From: Symbiodinium microadriaticum
Lineage: Eukaryota > Sar > Dinophyceae > Suessiales > Symbiodiniaceae
Direction: 5' to 3'
DNA: 64,000 nt
Assembly: GCA_001939145.1 (NCBI GenBank)
Contig: LSRX01000696.1
Location: forward strand, 284,546 to 348,545
Numbering within the stretch: position 1 is the stretch's first letter; each line of letters opens with the position of its first letter. The notes under the pieces were generated by a model. That model was not told the origin of the DNA and did no database searches. It saw only the letters and a program-made list of their open reading frames with translations. The translations under genes were made by a program, and so were the position numbers. Of this stretch, positions 52,060 through 61,290 are shown one piece after another.

Positions 52060-54348
52060 TTACTGCCAATCTTGGATTCTGGTCTGTCTCCCGCTCGCCC
52101 ATGGCAGGTCCATGGAGTCCACCCACCCTTGTTCCAGCCTCTTCCACCCCGCCCTGTTCTGAGCAACAACCCTCCAATCCCCACCTGACGCCTTGTGCAT
52201 GTCGCGCTCGAGGTTTGCAAGCCGGGGGTAGTGCCGGGGGTGTCGCATGCCGTGGGGATCCCTCTGCTGCTGGTGCCACCAATCCAAGGTGCGAAAGGCT
52301 TCGAAATGTGCACTCACGGGCGGGTGATCACGAAGGAGACATCGGGATCGATGCCCCGCATACCGCCACCAGCGGCGCAACCACGTTGTGGACCACCGTT
52401 CGGTCCCACTGGAATGCAGGGCAGCCCGCGCACCCCTAAATGCCCGCAGCCGGAAGGCATCCCACCCCTCCCCGGTTCGCTTGGCCACGCGCATTGTCCA
52501 TATGGTCACCTGCAGCTGCATCGTGTTTAGAAGGCCCATCGCTGGTCTGTCGGGCGGAAACGCAGCAAGGGGCCAAAGCACCGAATTCCCAACCACTCGG
52601 AGCGAAGTCTTGGAGCGAAACACATGCTGCAAAGACCAGAACTTGGACCGTGCCCTCGCCACCAGGGGTGCAACCAGTTCTGACGTAGTCATCCCCACCC
52701 TCATGGGCAGACCCATAACTTCCATCTCCGAGCAGGCTTGGACTCTCTCTCCCGAGATCATGATGTGCTGGTCCCCGGTCCAGAAGGGGGAGCACAGGAG
52801 CTGGCACTTAGCCCCATTGAGCCTTAACCCGTACTCAGACAGCACGACCATGAGCTGCCTGACTCGCCGCTCGAGACCCTGAACCCCGCGACCCCAGAGA
52901 ATGCAATCATCCATGAAGAGGATGTCCTGGTGTGGCATGCCCTGAAACACTTCCCCCATGGAATGCCACTTGTATCTCTCCGATGCCTCAGCAAGACAGA
53001 CTTCAGCCACCATTCCGAAGAGGGCAGGAGACTCGACTGCACCTTGTTTGATACCCCTTGTCATGCCAAGTAGAGACGTGCCCCATGGGGATTGAAGCAC
53101 TGCATCACAATCCTTAAGCAGGGATCGCCAGCACCGCATCTCAGAGCAATCCCCCATTCTACTTTGAAGTTTGCGGAGCAGTTGTTCGCGATCCACAGAG
53201 TCGAAGGCCTTGGCGATGTCCAATTTGAGCACGCAGACTCCTGAGTGCCATTCGCGTTCTAGCAGGAGCACCCTCCAGACTGTGTAAAGGTAGTCAGAGG
53301 TCTGCCTCCCAACCCCTGCGCATTGCGTATGGGTACGTGCAACCACATGAGGCATGGTGCGATTCAGAAGCAAGCGGGAGAACAATTTCCCCGCAGCGCT
53401 GCCCATGGATATGGGCCTCAGGTGCTTGGCCTCAGTAGGGGAGACGACGTTGGCGAGGATGATCATGAGGGGCACGTTCCAATCCCTCGGGATCTCGTGG
53501 GTCACCAAAGTCCTAGTCATAAACTCAAGCAGATGGTCAGCCCCACCAGGCAAGTCAGCAAGTGCCTTCAAGAGCTCCGCCGAGGTCCCATCCACCCCTA
53601 CCGACTTCCCGGTTTTCATCTGCCCCAAGGCCACGCGCAGCTCTTCTTGGTCGAACCCCTTGGTAGCCCCTGCGAAGATGCCGCTGTTGGGTTGAACCCC
53701 ATCCCCTTTGTAGACACCCTCCAAGTGGTTGTGCACAGCTGTATGAGGATCACCCTGTTGGGCCTCGGCAAATGCATGCTCCCATCCGGTCTGCTTGGAC
53801 GGCTTGCAACCTCTCAAGGCCGCCCAGTCTCCTTGACTCGCCCTGGACAAGCGTTCGGCCTCCCACTTGTTTCTGGCCTGCTTGCGAAGCCCTCGGACTT
53901 GACACCAAGCCGCCTTGGACTTGAGGAGTCTGGCTTGACCAACTGCAGCCTTGACCTCCGGGGGGTCCCGGTAGGCACACCCACGGGCAACCCTGGTGCA
54001 TCGTTGTGCCAATCCCACGCGTGTCTGTTGATCGAGCCCTTCAACCCTGTCAATGCCCCCTGTCCATACCCTCGGCTTGGTACTAAACCTCTGAGTCGGC
54101 GAGCCCTTCCGGAGCTTGCACTGTCCTTGGAGAAGCTCATGGTCAGTCCCCAGAACCAAATGCGATTCAACATGGACTGTCAGCTGGACCTGGGCAATCC
54201 CTCGGACTGACAGATAGTCGATGATGTGCCCCTTCCTACCGGCTTGCCGTGGCCTGCTCGTGGGAGTGGCTAACTGCCCCTCCCCCCGGGGGCACCAGGC
54301 GGAAGCGAGCTCTTGCCAACTGCGCCAGAACCTCGTTAGCCTTGCCAT
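52060..54348 (-). CDS. LINE reverse transcriptase (with end of endonuclease)
   Basis: 762 codons. Residues 41-45 HIIDY and 67-70 GTDH are the C-terminal endonuclease motifs, left in this frame by a frameshift. RT motifs: KSVGVDGTSAELL (248-260), motif A LKLDIAKAFDSVDR (374-387), motif B GIKQGAVESPALF (432-444), motif C FMDD (478-481, the YADD position), then LRLNGAKCQL. Catalytic aspartates of A and C are intact. The C-terminal part contains WLRRWWRYAGH and GMRHPRHYPRLANLERDM, with no obvious zinc knuckle or RNase H. The domain synthesises cDNA from the element RNA at the nicked target. The original start is upstream in the endonuclease frame. Confidence 0.92.
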   Translation of the reverse strand: MARLTRFWRSWQELASAWCPRGEGQLATPTSRPRQAGRKGHIIDYLSVRGIAQVQLTVHVESHLVLGTDHELLQGQCKLRKGSPTQRFSTKPRVWTGGIDRVEGLDQQTRVGLAQRCTRVARGCAYRDPPEVKAAVGQARLLKSKAAWCQVRGLRKQARNKWEAERLSRASQGDWAALRGCKPSKQTGWEHAFAEAQQGDPHTAVHNHLEGVYKGDGVQPNSGIFAGATKGFDQEELRVALGQMKTGKSVGVDGTSAELLKALADLPGGADHLLEFMTRTLVTHEIPRDWNVPLMIILANVVSPTEAKHLRPISMGSAAGKLFSRLLLNRTMPHVVARTHTQCAGVGRQTSDYLYTVWRVLLLEREWHSGVCVLKLDIAKAFDSVDREQLLRKLQSRMGDCSEMRCWRSLLKDCDAVLQSPWGTSLLGMTRGIKQGAVESPALFGMVAEVCLAEASERYKWHSMGEVFQGMPHQDILFMDDCILWGRGVQGLERRVRQLMVVLSEYGLRLNGAKCQLLCSPFWTGDQHIMISGERVQACSEMEVMGLPMRVGMTTSELVAPLVARARSKFWSLQHVFRSKTSLRVVGNSVLWPLAAFPPDRPAMGLLNTMQLQVTIWTMRVAKRTGEGWDAFRLRAFRGARAALHSSGTERWSTTWLRRWWRYAGHRSRCLLRDHPPVSAHFEAFRTLDWWHQQQRDPHGMRHPRHYPRLANLERDMHKASGGDWRVVAQNRAGWKRLEQGWVDSMDLPWASGRQTRIQDWQ

Positions 54349-55000
54349 CCGTTCCCACCGGCATCACCTCATCGTCCTGAGTACCCCATCGGATAGCAGC
54401 ATTGGCATCACACTGGCACACTGCAGGCACAGCCCCCTTCGGCGAAAGCCGCATGAATTCGGCCATCTCCTGCTCGGACTGCGAGTGGGTTTCCCCGGGG
54501 GTGAGATGCACTGACCCAACCCAAACCACACATCCTGCTCTCAGGTGCTTGAGCTGAATCCACACCCCCCTGCCAGCCACCACTCGCCTCACGACCGACC
54601 AAACCTCCGTATTAAACGCAACCCCCGCTCCTCTCCATGCTTGCTCTGTTCTGTGCGAGACAATCTGCAGCAGACCCTGCTTTTCCGCTGCCCATCCGGC
54701 ACCAGCACGCGGCAGTTCCTGTAGCGCAAGAATAGCATCGGGAGCCAGGGCCTTGGAAGTTGCCTCTCTCACCGCCGCCGAAAGGTCCGATATGTCACAA
54801 CCTCCGACATTCCATCCAAAGATGTTGAGATGAAAATCACTGTCCACACCCGGCGAAGCCCTCGAAGACCCTGGCTCTGCTGTACACTCTCCACGGTCTG
54901 ACCGAGGAGCACCGGTCCTATCACAGGAGGGCGCCACAGCCGGCCTTCCTGAAAAAACCCCCGTTGGTCGGCTTGACCGATCAACCTTCGAACCCTGCAT
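54236..55000 (-). CDS. LINE AP-type endonuclease domain (EEP family), frameshifted at the end
   Basis: 254 codons from the first ATG. Motifs: LNIFGWNVGG (58-67, Asn of motif I), ILALQEL (90-96, catalytic Glu), WIQLKHL, VGSVHLTPGE (161-170), VCQCDANAAIRWG (194-206, Asp/Asn pair). The final IDY and D-H motifs are in the next frame: one extra base near 54238 (in AGCCGGTAGGAAG) creates a TAG and separates endonuclease from RT. The frame extends upstream past this ATG, with LESADQLAWLRELAGLPAEG between, straight to the ORF1 stop codon. It nicks target DNA in the known mechanism; the interrupted domain would be inactive unless frameshifted. Confidence 0.9.
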   Translation of the reverse strand: MQGSKVDRSSRPTGVFSGRPAVAPSCDRTGAPRSDRGECTAEPGSSRASPGVDSDFHLNIFGWNVGGCDISDLSAAVREATSKALAPDAILALQELPRAGAGWAAEKQGLLQIVSHRTEQAWRGAGVAFNTEVWSVVRRVVAGRGVWIQLKHLRAGCVVWVGSVHLTPGETHSQSEQEMAEFMRLSPKGAVPAVCQCDANAAIRWGTQDDEVMPVGTDGKANEVLAQLARARFRLVPPGGGAVSHSHEQATASR

Positions 55001-55108
55001 AGGGGCACCTCGCTTCTTGCTCCTGCCCCGAATTCCTTCGGCTGGCAGACCAGCAAGCTCCCGGAGCCAGGCAAGCTGATCTGCAGACTCAAGCTGTGTA
55101 GAGCGTTC

Positions 55109-56167
55109 TCAGCGGCGGCATTCCTCCACCGCTTCCCGAACTCGCTTCACGGACTTCCCCACCAACTTAGACAGGAGCCCAATGTCAATCCACTTGCTGA
55201 ACGGCGGCTCCCCTGAGATGTCGATCCCTTTATGATCATGCTTCGGAGGAACAGGAAGACTCGCCGAGCACAGCATCCCATCAGGCCCCCATGCCGTCCC
55301 TGTTTTATACTCGAAGTCGAGCTGCTCCTGGGCCAGAACTGGATCAAAGCCGACCACCACTCGCTTAATCAAAGCTGCGTGCGCTGCAATTGCCCTTTCC
55401 TCCGGAGTCTTAGAGAAGCTGCACCACAACTTCGTCCCAGCTCCACTGTACAGCTCATTCGACGCAAAGGCTGAGACGAAACGAAACATGCGAGCTCGCT
55501 TGTCCGCGTCCCCCTCGGCAGCCCTCGTCAGGATTGGAAGCAAAGCTACCGAGCGTCGGGGCCCCGTGCAGAATGCCCCCTGGTCCACCAAGTCGGAGAG
55601 GCCTAGTTTCTGAATGGCCTCCTTCAGCTCCCTCAGAATGTCCTGTCGGCGACTGTCCCTCGGCCAGCCACCAATAACCAGGGTAGACCGACGGCGGTCA
55701 TCCGCACTTCCACCCCCTGGGAACCGAGCTCCATTGGAGTGCCCACTTTTGACAGCCCCCGCCAACTCCTGCAGAGCAGACTCCAGCTGTGTGACCTTGG
55801 TCTCGAGTGCCACATTTTGCCCTGTCAGGTTGGCCACCTGGCCCTCAACCTGAGAAACCCTCGCATCCACTCTCTGCTCCATTTCCTTCATCGCCTGGCT
55901 GAGCTGCCCCTGCTGGGCCTCCAGTAGTTCCTTGCTCTGCTCCACCAGCAAGTCACGGATTTTGGCAACATCCAAGGTAACAGTTTCCAAGGCGACTTTC
56001 TCCTTCTTGGGCGGCCCTGCAGACTCGCGATCCCCACCCCCGCGCTTGCGCGGAGAGAGAACATCCTGCTCCCCGTCCAGATCACCATCACCCATGGGCA
56101 CCGGAATGGCTGAGGCCGCCCCAGCTCCAAGCAGGATGGGCTGCTTATTCCCTCCTCTGGTAGTCAT
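55109..56167 (-). CDS. LINE ORF1: coiled coil plus RRM-like nucleic-acid-binding protein
   Basis: 352 codons from MTTRGGNKQP. Basic region PRKRGG near 40 and PPKKEK near 53; predicted coiled coil about 65-140 (heptads in KIRDLLVEQSKELLEAQQGQ and NVALETKVTQLESALQEL); then an RRM-like fold opening STLVIGGWPRDSRRQDILRE. This is the arrangement of LINE ORF1 proteins that bind and chaperone element RNA. It ends ECRR with TGA; the following codons stay open in the same frame into the endonuclease, so one stop separates them. CGA to TGA is one transition, so the stop may be secondary. Confidence 0.85.
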   Translation of the reverse strand: MTTRGGNKQPILLGAGAASAIPVPMGDGDLDGEQDVLSPRKRGGGDRESAGPPKKEKVALETVTLDVAKIRDLLVEQSKELLEAQQGQLSQAMKEMEQRVDARVSQVEGQVANLTGQNVALETKVTQLESALQELAGAVKSGHSNGARFPGGGSADDRRRSTLVIGGWPRDSRRQDILRELKEAIQKLGLSDLVDQGAFCTGPRRSVALLPILTRAAEGDADKRARMFRFVSAFASNELYSGAGTKLWCSFSKTPEERAIAAHAALIKRVVVGFDPVLAQEQLDFEYKTGTAWGPDGMLCSASLPVPPKHDHKGIDISGEPPFSKWIDIGLLSKLVGKSVKRVREAVEECRR

Positions 56168-56347
56168 GGCCCTTCAGGAACGCCGGAATCGTGTAATGGA
56201 GCAGGCCCCTGGGCTCGACGACGCGCCAGCTCCCGCACGAACCCCTGGTGGTACACAACCCGCCAACTGCGACCTCCCTTCCCGAATCGTGCCGAAGGAT
56301 CCCCGAGTCGACACACAGAAGAAACGAAGCCCCCCTACACTTCCCAG

Positions 56348-56408
56348 CTTGAGCTTTGGCTCTTGAGCCAATGAAGGCTTGAGCCTTGAGCCAAAATGGC
56401 TTGAGCCA
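56348..56408 (-). other. stacked dinoflagellate spliced-leader relics
   Basis: Read on the minus strand from the 5' end: TGGCTCAAG (56408-56400), CCATTTTGGCTCAAG (56399-56385), GCTCAAG (56384-56378), CCTTCATTGGCTCAAG (56377-56362), AGCCAAAGCTCAAG (56361-56348). The second is an exact match to the last 15 nt of dinoSL (known sequence ends GTAGCCATTTTGGCTCAAG). CC following an AG is what results when the GTAG inside an old leader is used as acceptor for a new one. Confidence 0.9.
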
Positions 56409-56409
56409 C

Positions 56410-56465
56410 CCTAAGGGTTTTAGGGTTTAGGGTTTAGGGTTTAGAGTTTTAGGGCTTTAGGGTTC
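56410..56465 (+). repeat. TTTAGGG repeat at the LINE 5' junction
   Basis: TTTTAGGG and TTTAGGG units, same orientation as on the other side of the LINE. Confidence 0.9.
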
Positions 56466-56627
56466 GGCTACGAGGATTCGATCATTGAGAGGTGAGGGTC
56501 TCGAATGCCAAGAATTTAGAAAAGCCGGATAGTGGATCCCGAAACCCTGAAGCCTGAATCCTTAATATCCTGAACCCTAGAGTCTAAAATTGAACAATCC
56601 TAAACCGTCCTAAAGAAGTTAAGGCTA

Positions 56628-56765
56628 CCCTAAACCCTAAACCCTCAAACCCTAAACCCTAAACCCCTAAGCCCTAACCCCCAAAAACCCCCAAACCCTA
56701 AACCCCTAAACCCCCAAACCCTAAACCCCTAAACCCCCAAACCCTAAAACCCAAACCCGAAACCC
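56628..56765 (-). repeat. telomere-like block, CCCTAAA/CCCCTAAA/CCCCCAAA
   Basis: Good units with C-run length variation. Confidence 0.9.
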
Positions 56766-56800
56766 TGTATCACGACGATGAACCCCGGAAGGCTTGCAGC

Positions 56801-56879
56801 CCGGAGCCTGGTATGTCGTTGGCCGTACTGTGGCTGCCCCAGTCGGATCTCCCCCACAAGCCTGCACAAGGAGCCCAGA
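56801..56879. CDS. candidate exon between inverted telomere-like blocks, strand unclear
   Basis: A GC-rich spacer open on both strands. Plus: CTTGCAG, then a frame with VCRWPYCGCPSRISPTSLHK, then GTTTAGG. Minus: TGTGCAG, then LVGEIRLGQPQYGQRHTRLR. Position between CCCTAAA and TTTAGGG blocks matches the other exons; strand cannot be decided. Confidence 0.35.
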
Positions 56880-56884
56880 GCCAA

Positions 56885-56965
56885 AGGGTTTAGGGGTTTA
56901 GGGGTTTTGGGGGTTTATGGGGTTTTAGGGTTCAGGGGTTTCGGGGTTTAGGGTTTAATGGGTTT
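56885..56965 (+). repeat. telomere-like block, TTTAGGG orientation
   Basis: TTTAGGGG units and decay. Confidence 0.85.
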
Positions 56966-56989
56966 AGTGGGGGTCGGGAGCTGAAGCTA

Positions 56990-57560
56990 CCGAAGAACGT
57001 AACGTGCCTCCGCACAGAACCTGCACGAGGAGCCGACACGAAGGTGGTTGCCTTCGAGAAGAGATACGCCAGGCCCAACTGAAGGCATTGCAAGGGGAGC
57101 TGCAACACACAGGCCATGTCGCCTTCTTCGGCTCCTCAAGGGGTGTTGTGGCTGCCTGGGAAGAACATGAGACCCAAGCAGCAACGCATGCGCCAGCCAG
57201 GGCAAGGGCATTGGCGGCCGCAGCTGCAAGCGCCTCGATGTGGCGGCGCCTCAGCATGCGATCAACACCCACCCTGCCTTTCAAGCCCTCTAAACCCTAA
57301 ACCCTGAACCCTAAAGCCCGAAAACTCCTCAAACGCACTTGGCGCAGGACCGCTCCTCGCCTCAGTCGCAAGCTTTCTCGAAGGCTTGAAAGCTCTCCCA
57401 TTCCTGGGGCGGCTCCGAGGTCCCTGCGCGCAGCCGCCAGGGCTTTCCTGGCCTGCCTGGGCACCATTGGGGGCGGGAGGACTGAAGGAAATGGGGCCAC
57501 AAGCTCGCATCCCTGCTATCCGAAATGGCCCTGACTCCAGAACCCCGAAAGCCGAACGAA
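56990..57560. other. GC-rich coding-like region, strand undecided
   Basis: The plus frame at 57050-57270 includes REEIRQAQLKALQGELQHTG and FFGSSRGVVAAWEEHETQA; minus frames are also open (HIEALAAAAANALALAGACV). A second open stretch at 57315-57555 behaves the same. One strand is probably coding, plus slightly favoured; no family recognised. Confidence 0.35.
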
Positions 57561-57589
57561 AAGTCAAAATCTCAAACCCTAAATCCATG

Positions 57590-57940
57590 TGAATTCACCG
57601 CGCACCGGACGGGCAAGCTAAGATGCAACAACAAACCCTAACTCCTAAACCCTAAACCCTAAATCCCAACTCCCAAGACCCCAAACCCTGAACCCTGAGG
57701 CCTGGCCCTCCAGTTGCATTGCAGCTGCAAGGCCGCATCCTACCAGGTGTTTGGGTTTTGGGCTTTGGGTTTTGGGCTTTGGGTTTGGGTTGTGGGTTTT
57801 GGGTTTTGGGCTTTGGGTTTTGGGTTTTGGGCTTTGGGGTTTGGGATTTGGGGTTTAGGGTTTAGGGGTTTAGGGTTTAGGATTTAGGGTTTTGGGTTTT
57901 GGGTTTGGGGTTTAGGGTTTAGGGGTTGGGGTTTAGGGGC
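57590..57940. repeat. opposed telomere-like blocks with short spacer
   Basis: CCCTAAA units at 57630-57690, a spacer of about 50 bp, then GGGTTTTGGG/TTTAGGG-type units to 57940. Confidence 0.85.
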
Positions 57941-58778
57941 CGTTATCAAATCAATCTGGCTTTGGGTGTAGGCTGTAGGGTTTGGGGTTCAGGGGCCTAC
58001 ATAAGTACCAGCACTCTTATGTGGGGGCGGGGGGGGGGCCTTATGATAACTAATACCCCCGAAACCCTATTCTAAGTAGAGTTTAGGGGTCGGGTTTAGC
58101 TTGTAGGATGTCGGGCGCGGGTTTAGGGTGTAGGATTCATAGTTTGAGGATATAGTGTAGCACACTGCGGTTCAGAGTCTCAGAAATAGTGCAGCATAGC
58201 AGCATAGCCTTGTGCAGTACAGTACCATAGCATAGCATGGTTTGTTAGTCTTTCAGGGTTTAGCAGAGTGGACAACAGTGGACACCAAATCATGTAAACT
58301 ACAGTGCAGAACCAATACTTTGAAGTCTCCGGTAGTCGGATCGAACCGACACTGCTCTGGTGAGAAATCTCACACCGCAGAAGCCTAAAACGACATCAGA
58401 ATAGGTCTAGGGTCTAATGTTTGGGGTGTCGTGCCTGAGCTAATGTAGCCAGATGAAATCAAAAAGTTGCAAGTTACAAGGTGCAGTACACCTTGTGACG
58501 TAGTGCAGACCAGAGAATCCGACCGTGTCTTTAGCCTTGCACATCAGCTACCGTCAGAACGCCAGCAACGACAAGTGCTGATGCACGCTTCCGAGATCTC
58601 TGACGCACCCCGTCAACCTTAATCCCTAGACCATACATGCCATACATGCCCGGAGCCCTATACCCAAACCCTGATACCTTCTTGAATCAACTTAGCGCCT
58701 CCTTGACGGCAGCCAGAGCACGCGCGGCGACCTCTCCAGGGTTCGCAACTCCAACCCCAATCCTTAAACCCTAACGCC

Positions 58779-58900
58779 TTTTTTTTGGAGCGCCTTTCCC
58801 ATGTTGCAGCGGGCTGGAAGATTGAAATGCTGCAAGCAAGTGCAGCCTTTGCAGCAGCCGCTCGTTCTGCAGCCTGCCGCTCGGCCTGCGGCAAGATGGG
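58779..58900 (-). mobile_element. poly(A)-tailed fragment resembling the LINE 3' end
   Basis: On the minus strand CTGCAACATGGGAAAGGCGC then TCC and eight A, followed by GGCGTTAGGG repeat. The sequence before the A-run parallels those at 48911 and 43196. Its 5' extent is not defined. A minus frame here reads LQHGKGAPKKRR. Confidence 0.45.
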
Positions 58901-59099
58901 CTGCGGACGAGGCACATGCACTCCATCGAAGCAGCAGACAACATGATCAACATCTCCAGGCCACGTTATTCTGAGTCTGAAAGGGCCCATTTGCAGCTGC
59001 AAGATACATACAGCAATGCATGCGTGCATACATACGTCCCTCCGTCCCTCCGCCCGTCCACACATGCGGACATACAGACATACCCACCTACACTGATCT

Positions 59100-59510
59100 A
59101 CACACACAGACATACTCACACACACACACACACGTACATACACACATGCATACATACACACATACATACATACATACATACATACATACATACATACATA
59201 CATACATACATAACAATACAATACAATACAATACAATACAATACAATACAATACAATACAATTCAATTCAATACAATTCAATACAATACAATACAATACA
59301 ATACAATACAGTACAGTACAGTACAATACAATACAATACAATACAGTACAGTACAGTACAGTACAGTACAGTACAGTACAGTACAGTACAGTACAATACA
59401 TCTACATCTACATCTACATCTACATCTACACCTACACCTACACCTACACCTACACCTACACCTACACCTACACCTACACATACGCATACACATACACATA
59501 CACATACGTA
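59100..59510. repeat. compound microsatellite with period 4, then 5, then 6
   Basis: ACAC and ACAT at 59100-59211; ATACA/GTACA/TTCAA pentamers at 59212-59400; CTACAT, CTACAC and ATACAC hexamers at 59401-59510. All share a TACA core. Confidence 0.95.
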
Positions 59511-59886
59511 CATTAGTCTTCAATATTATTGTTCCTGGAATTGACCTAAATGCGGCAGTAGTTGCGTGACGCCTCGTGTGGAAGAGAGAAACGATACCAT
59601 TGCAAAATTCCATATTTTAGCTTCTCGACTGCAAAACTGTGAAGTGTTGCTAGCGCGGGCCACATGAGTGGTCTGTGGAATGCTGGTTCAGGGCTTGTCT
59701 CGATGATTGGAAGGGCTACTCTTGATGATTGGAAAGGCTTCCGACCCGCGAAGTAGAGGACTAGGAAGTAAGCAGAATTACAAAGAGCACGCTGAGCAGT
59801 GTTGGCACTCGGCTGGCATCAACATGGTTGGAGTAGACTACTGTAGGTGAAAAGGATGGCCTAGGCATCACAAACGAAACGTTTCC

Positions 59887-59930
59887 TAGCGCGCCGCTAG
59901 CGCGGAGCTAGCGCGCGCCTAGCGCGGGTT
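59887..59930. repeat. four TAGCGCG motifs at exact 11-bp spacing
   Basis: TAGCGCG starts at 59887, 59898, 59909 and 59920, each preceded by C. Surrounding sequence is AT-richer. Confidence 0.9.
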
Positions 59931-60317
59931 ACCCATGTTATCATATATTTTTTTGCCTGCGTTGTGATGGCAATCAAAGTCTCGCTCGCTTTCCTGCTCC
60001 ACATGCCCAAAGACGCAAGGGCAACAAGCTGACTAGGTGACAGCTTCAGCCAAACACTAACGCCCAAAGGCCGTTCGCACGCAGCTGGGGAGAGAGATGA
60101 CGGGTATGATAGCCCTGGTAGCAGCAGCAGCAGCATGAGCAGTAACAGTAGCAGTGGCAATAACAGTGGCAGAGGCGGTAGCAGGAGTAAGAGTTCAGAG
60201 TACGAGTATAGGAGTCGGGGTAAGAGTAGAGGAGGAGTAAAAGGTGTACGGGCTTTTCATATTAGCTGTTAGCTACTATAACTAAATATATCACGAACCA
60301 CTTGCTATCTAGATCCC

Positions 60318-60350
60318 TAGCGCCAGGCTAGCGCTATCCTAGCGCCAACA
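60318..60350. repeat. three TAGCGC motifs at exact 11-bp spacing
   Basis: TAGCGC starts at 60318, 60329 and 60340, the same motif and spacing as the cluster at 59887. A single further copy is at 59651. Confidence 0.9.
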
Positions 60351-61147
60351 AGGGGATTAACGAGCCCTAGTTGTGTGACGCCTCTTGTTGAACATACATA
60401 TCTAGACCCCAGCAACCAAATCGGTCCTTTTGTATAAACTTCGCGACAGGATATTTAGAGCGCTGCCCTGACATGCATACATGCATACACTTGCGCCCCA
60501 GCGGGGGGGACGAAAGCTCACAAACCGGTGGCAAGCTGTGCGAGGCTATGCAACAGCTTCGTGCTTACACGGCACATCAAGCAGCAGCAAGAAGTCGGCA
60601 GGTCACTATGCGCCGAGCACCATCCGGAGCACGACGGGGCGGGAGAGTCTAGAGTTGAAAGGGAAGGCGGAGCGCTTTCTACTCTAGAAAAACCCTAAAC
60701 CCCTAGAGGCCCTAAGGGCCAAGGGTCTGGGGTTGACGGTTGTTGGAGCTGAGGGTTCACGGAAAAGCCCTCAACACCGTTGCCCGTGATCCACAAGTCC
60801 TCCCTCGATCCCTCGAATGAGCTTGCGTCGGTTCTCCGATCTGTGGTCCTGAAAAGGTTGCTCAGAACAGCACCTACTGGCGCATGACCCCACCCCCCGC
60901 CCCCTCCCGGGCATCATAAGCATCATCGGGGTCCCGTTTCTCCAAAAGGACGTCACTCCTGGAGTCCCGCGTGCACCTAGCCCGCAGGGCCCACCCCTGA
61001 AACACCTCATGGCCTGGGGTTGGCTCGAAAACGGAGGGCGTTTTAGCACAGTGTCTGGGTAGTCCCCCACCCCACACCCCCTATCGCCGATCAGCAAAGC
61101 TGGGTCTCAAACGAAAGCTCTTCCCTCCACGGAGGGAGCTTTCGAAA

Positions 61148-61149
<2 letters not shown>

Positions 61150-61178
<29 letters not shown>

Positions 61179-61259
61179 CATACATACATACATACATACA
61201 TACATACATACTTACATACATACTTACATACATACTTACATACATACTTACATACATAC

Positions 61260-61290
<31 letters not shown>

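Larger units (their letters stand above)
48898..56408 (-). mobile_element. full-length LINE retrotransposon with spliced-leader relics
   Basis: About 7.5 kb on the minus strand: SL relics at 56348-56408, ORF1, AP-endonuclease and reverse transcriptase, a third ORF, then a 13-nt poly(A) at 48910-48898. Unlike its surroundings it holds no telomere-like repeat, is GC-rich and has long open frames. Both ends abut TTTAGGG repeat in the same orientation (48840-48897 and 56410-56465), as if inserted into one array. A target-site duplication cannot be defined in the repeat. It is only lightly damaged (one stop and one or two frameshifts), so it is probably a recent insertion. Mechanism known for the class: endonuclease nicking and target-primed reverse transcription. 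Confidence 0.9.

Noticed and set aside
53323..54210. 295-codon plus-strand open frame over the reverse transcriptase
   Set aside because: Antisense of an unambiguous RT domain.
58330..58390. tRNA gene
   Set aside because: B-box-like element only; no closing acceptor stem, anticodon arm or D arm could be folded by eye.
58658..59613. Long open frames rich in Tyr/Cys/Leu or Thr/His/Gln
   Set aside because: Products of ACAT/ATACA/CTACAT repeats. The non-repeat tail near 58780-58950 is noted only for its LINE-like 3' end.
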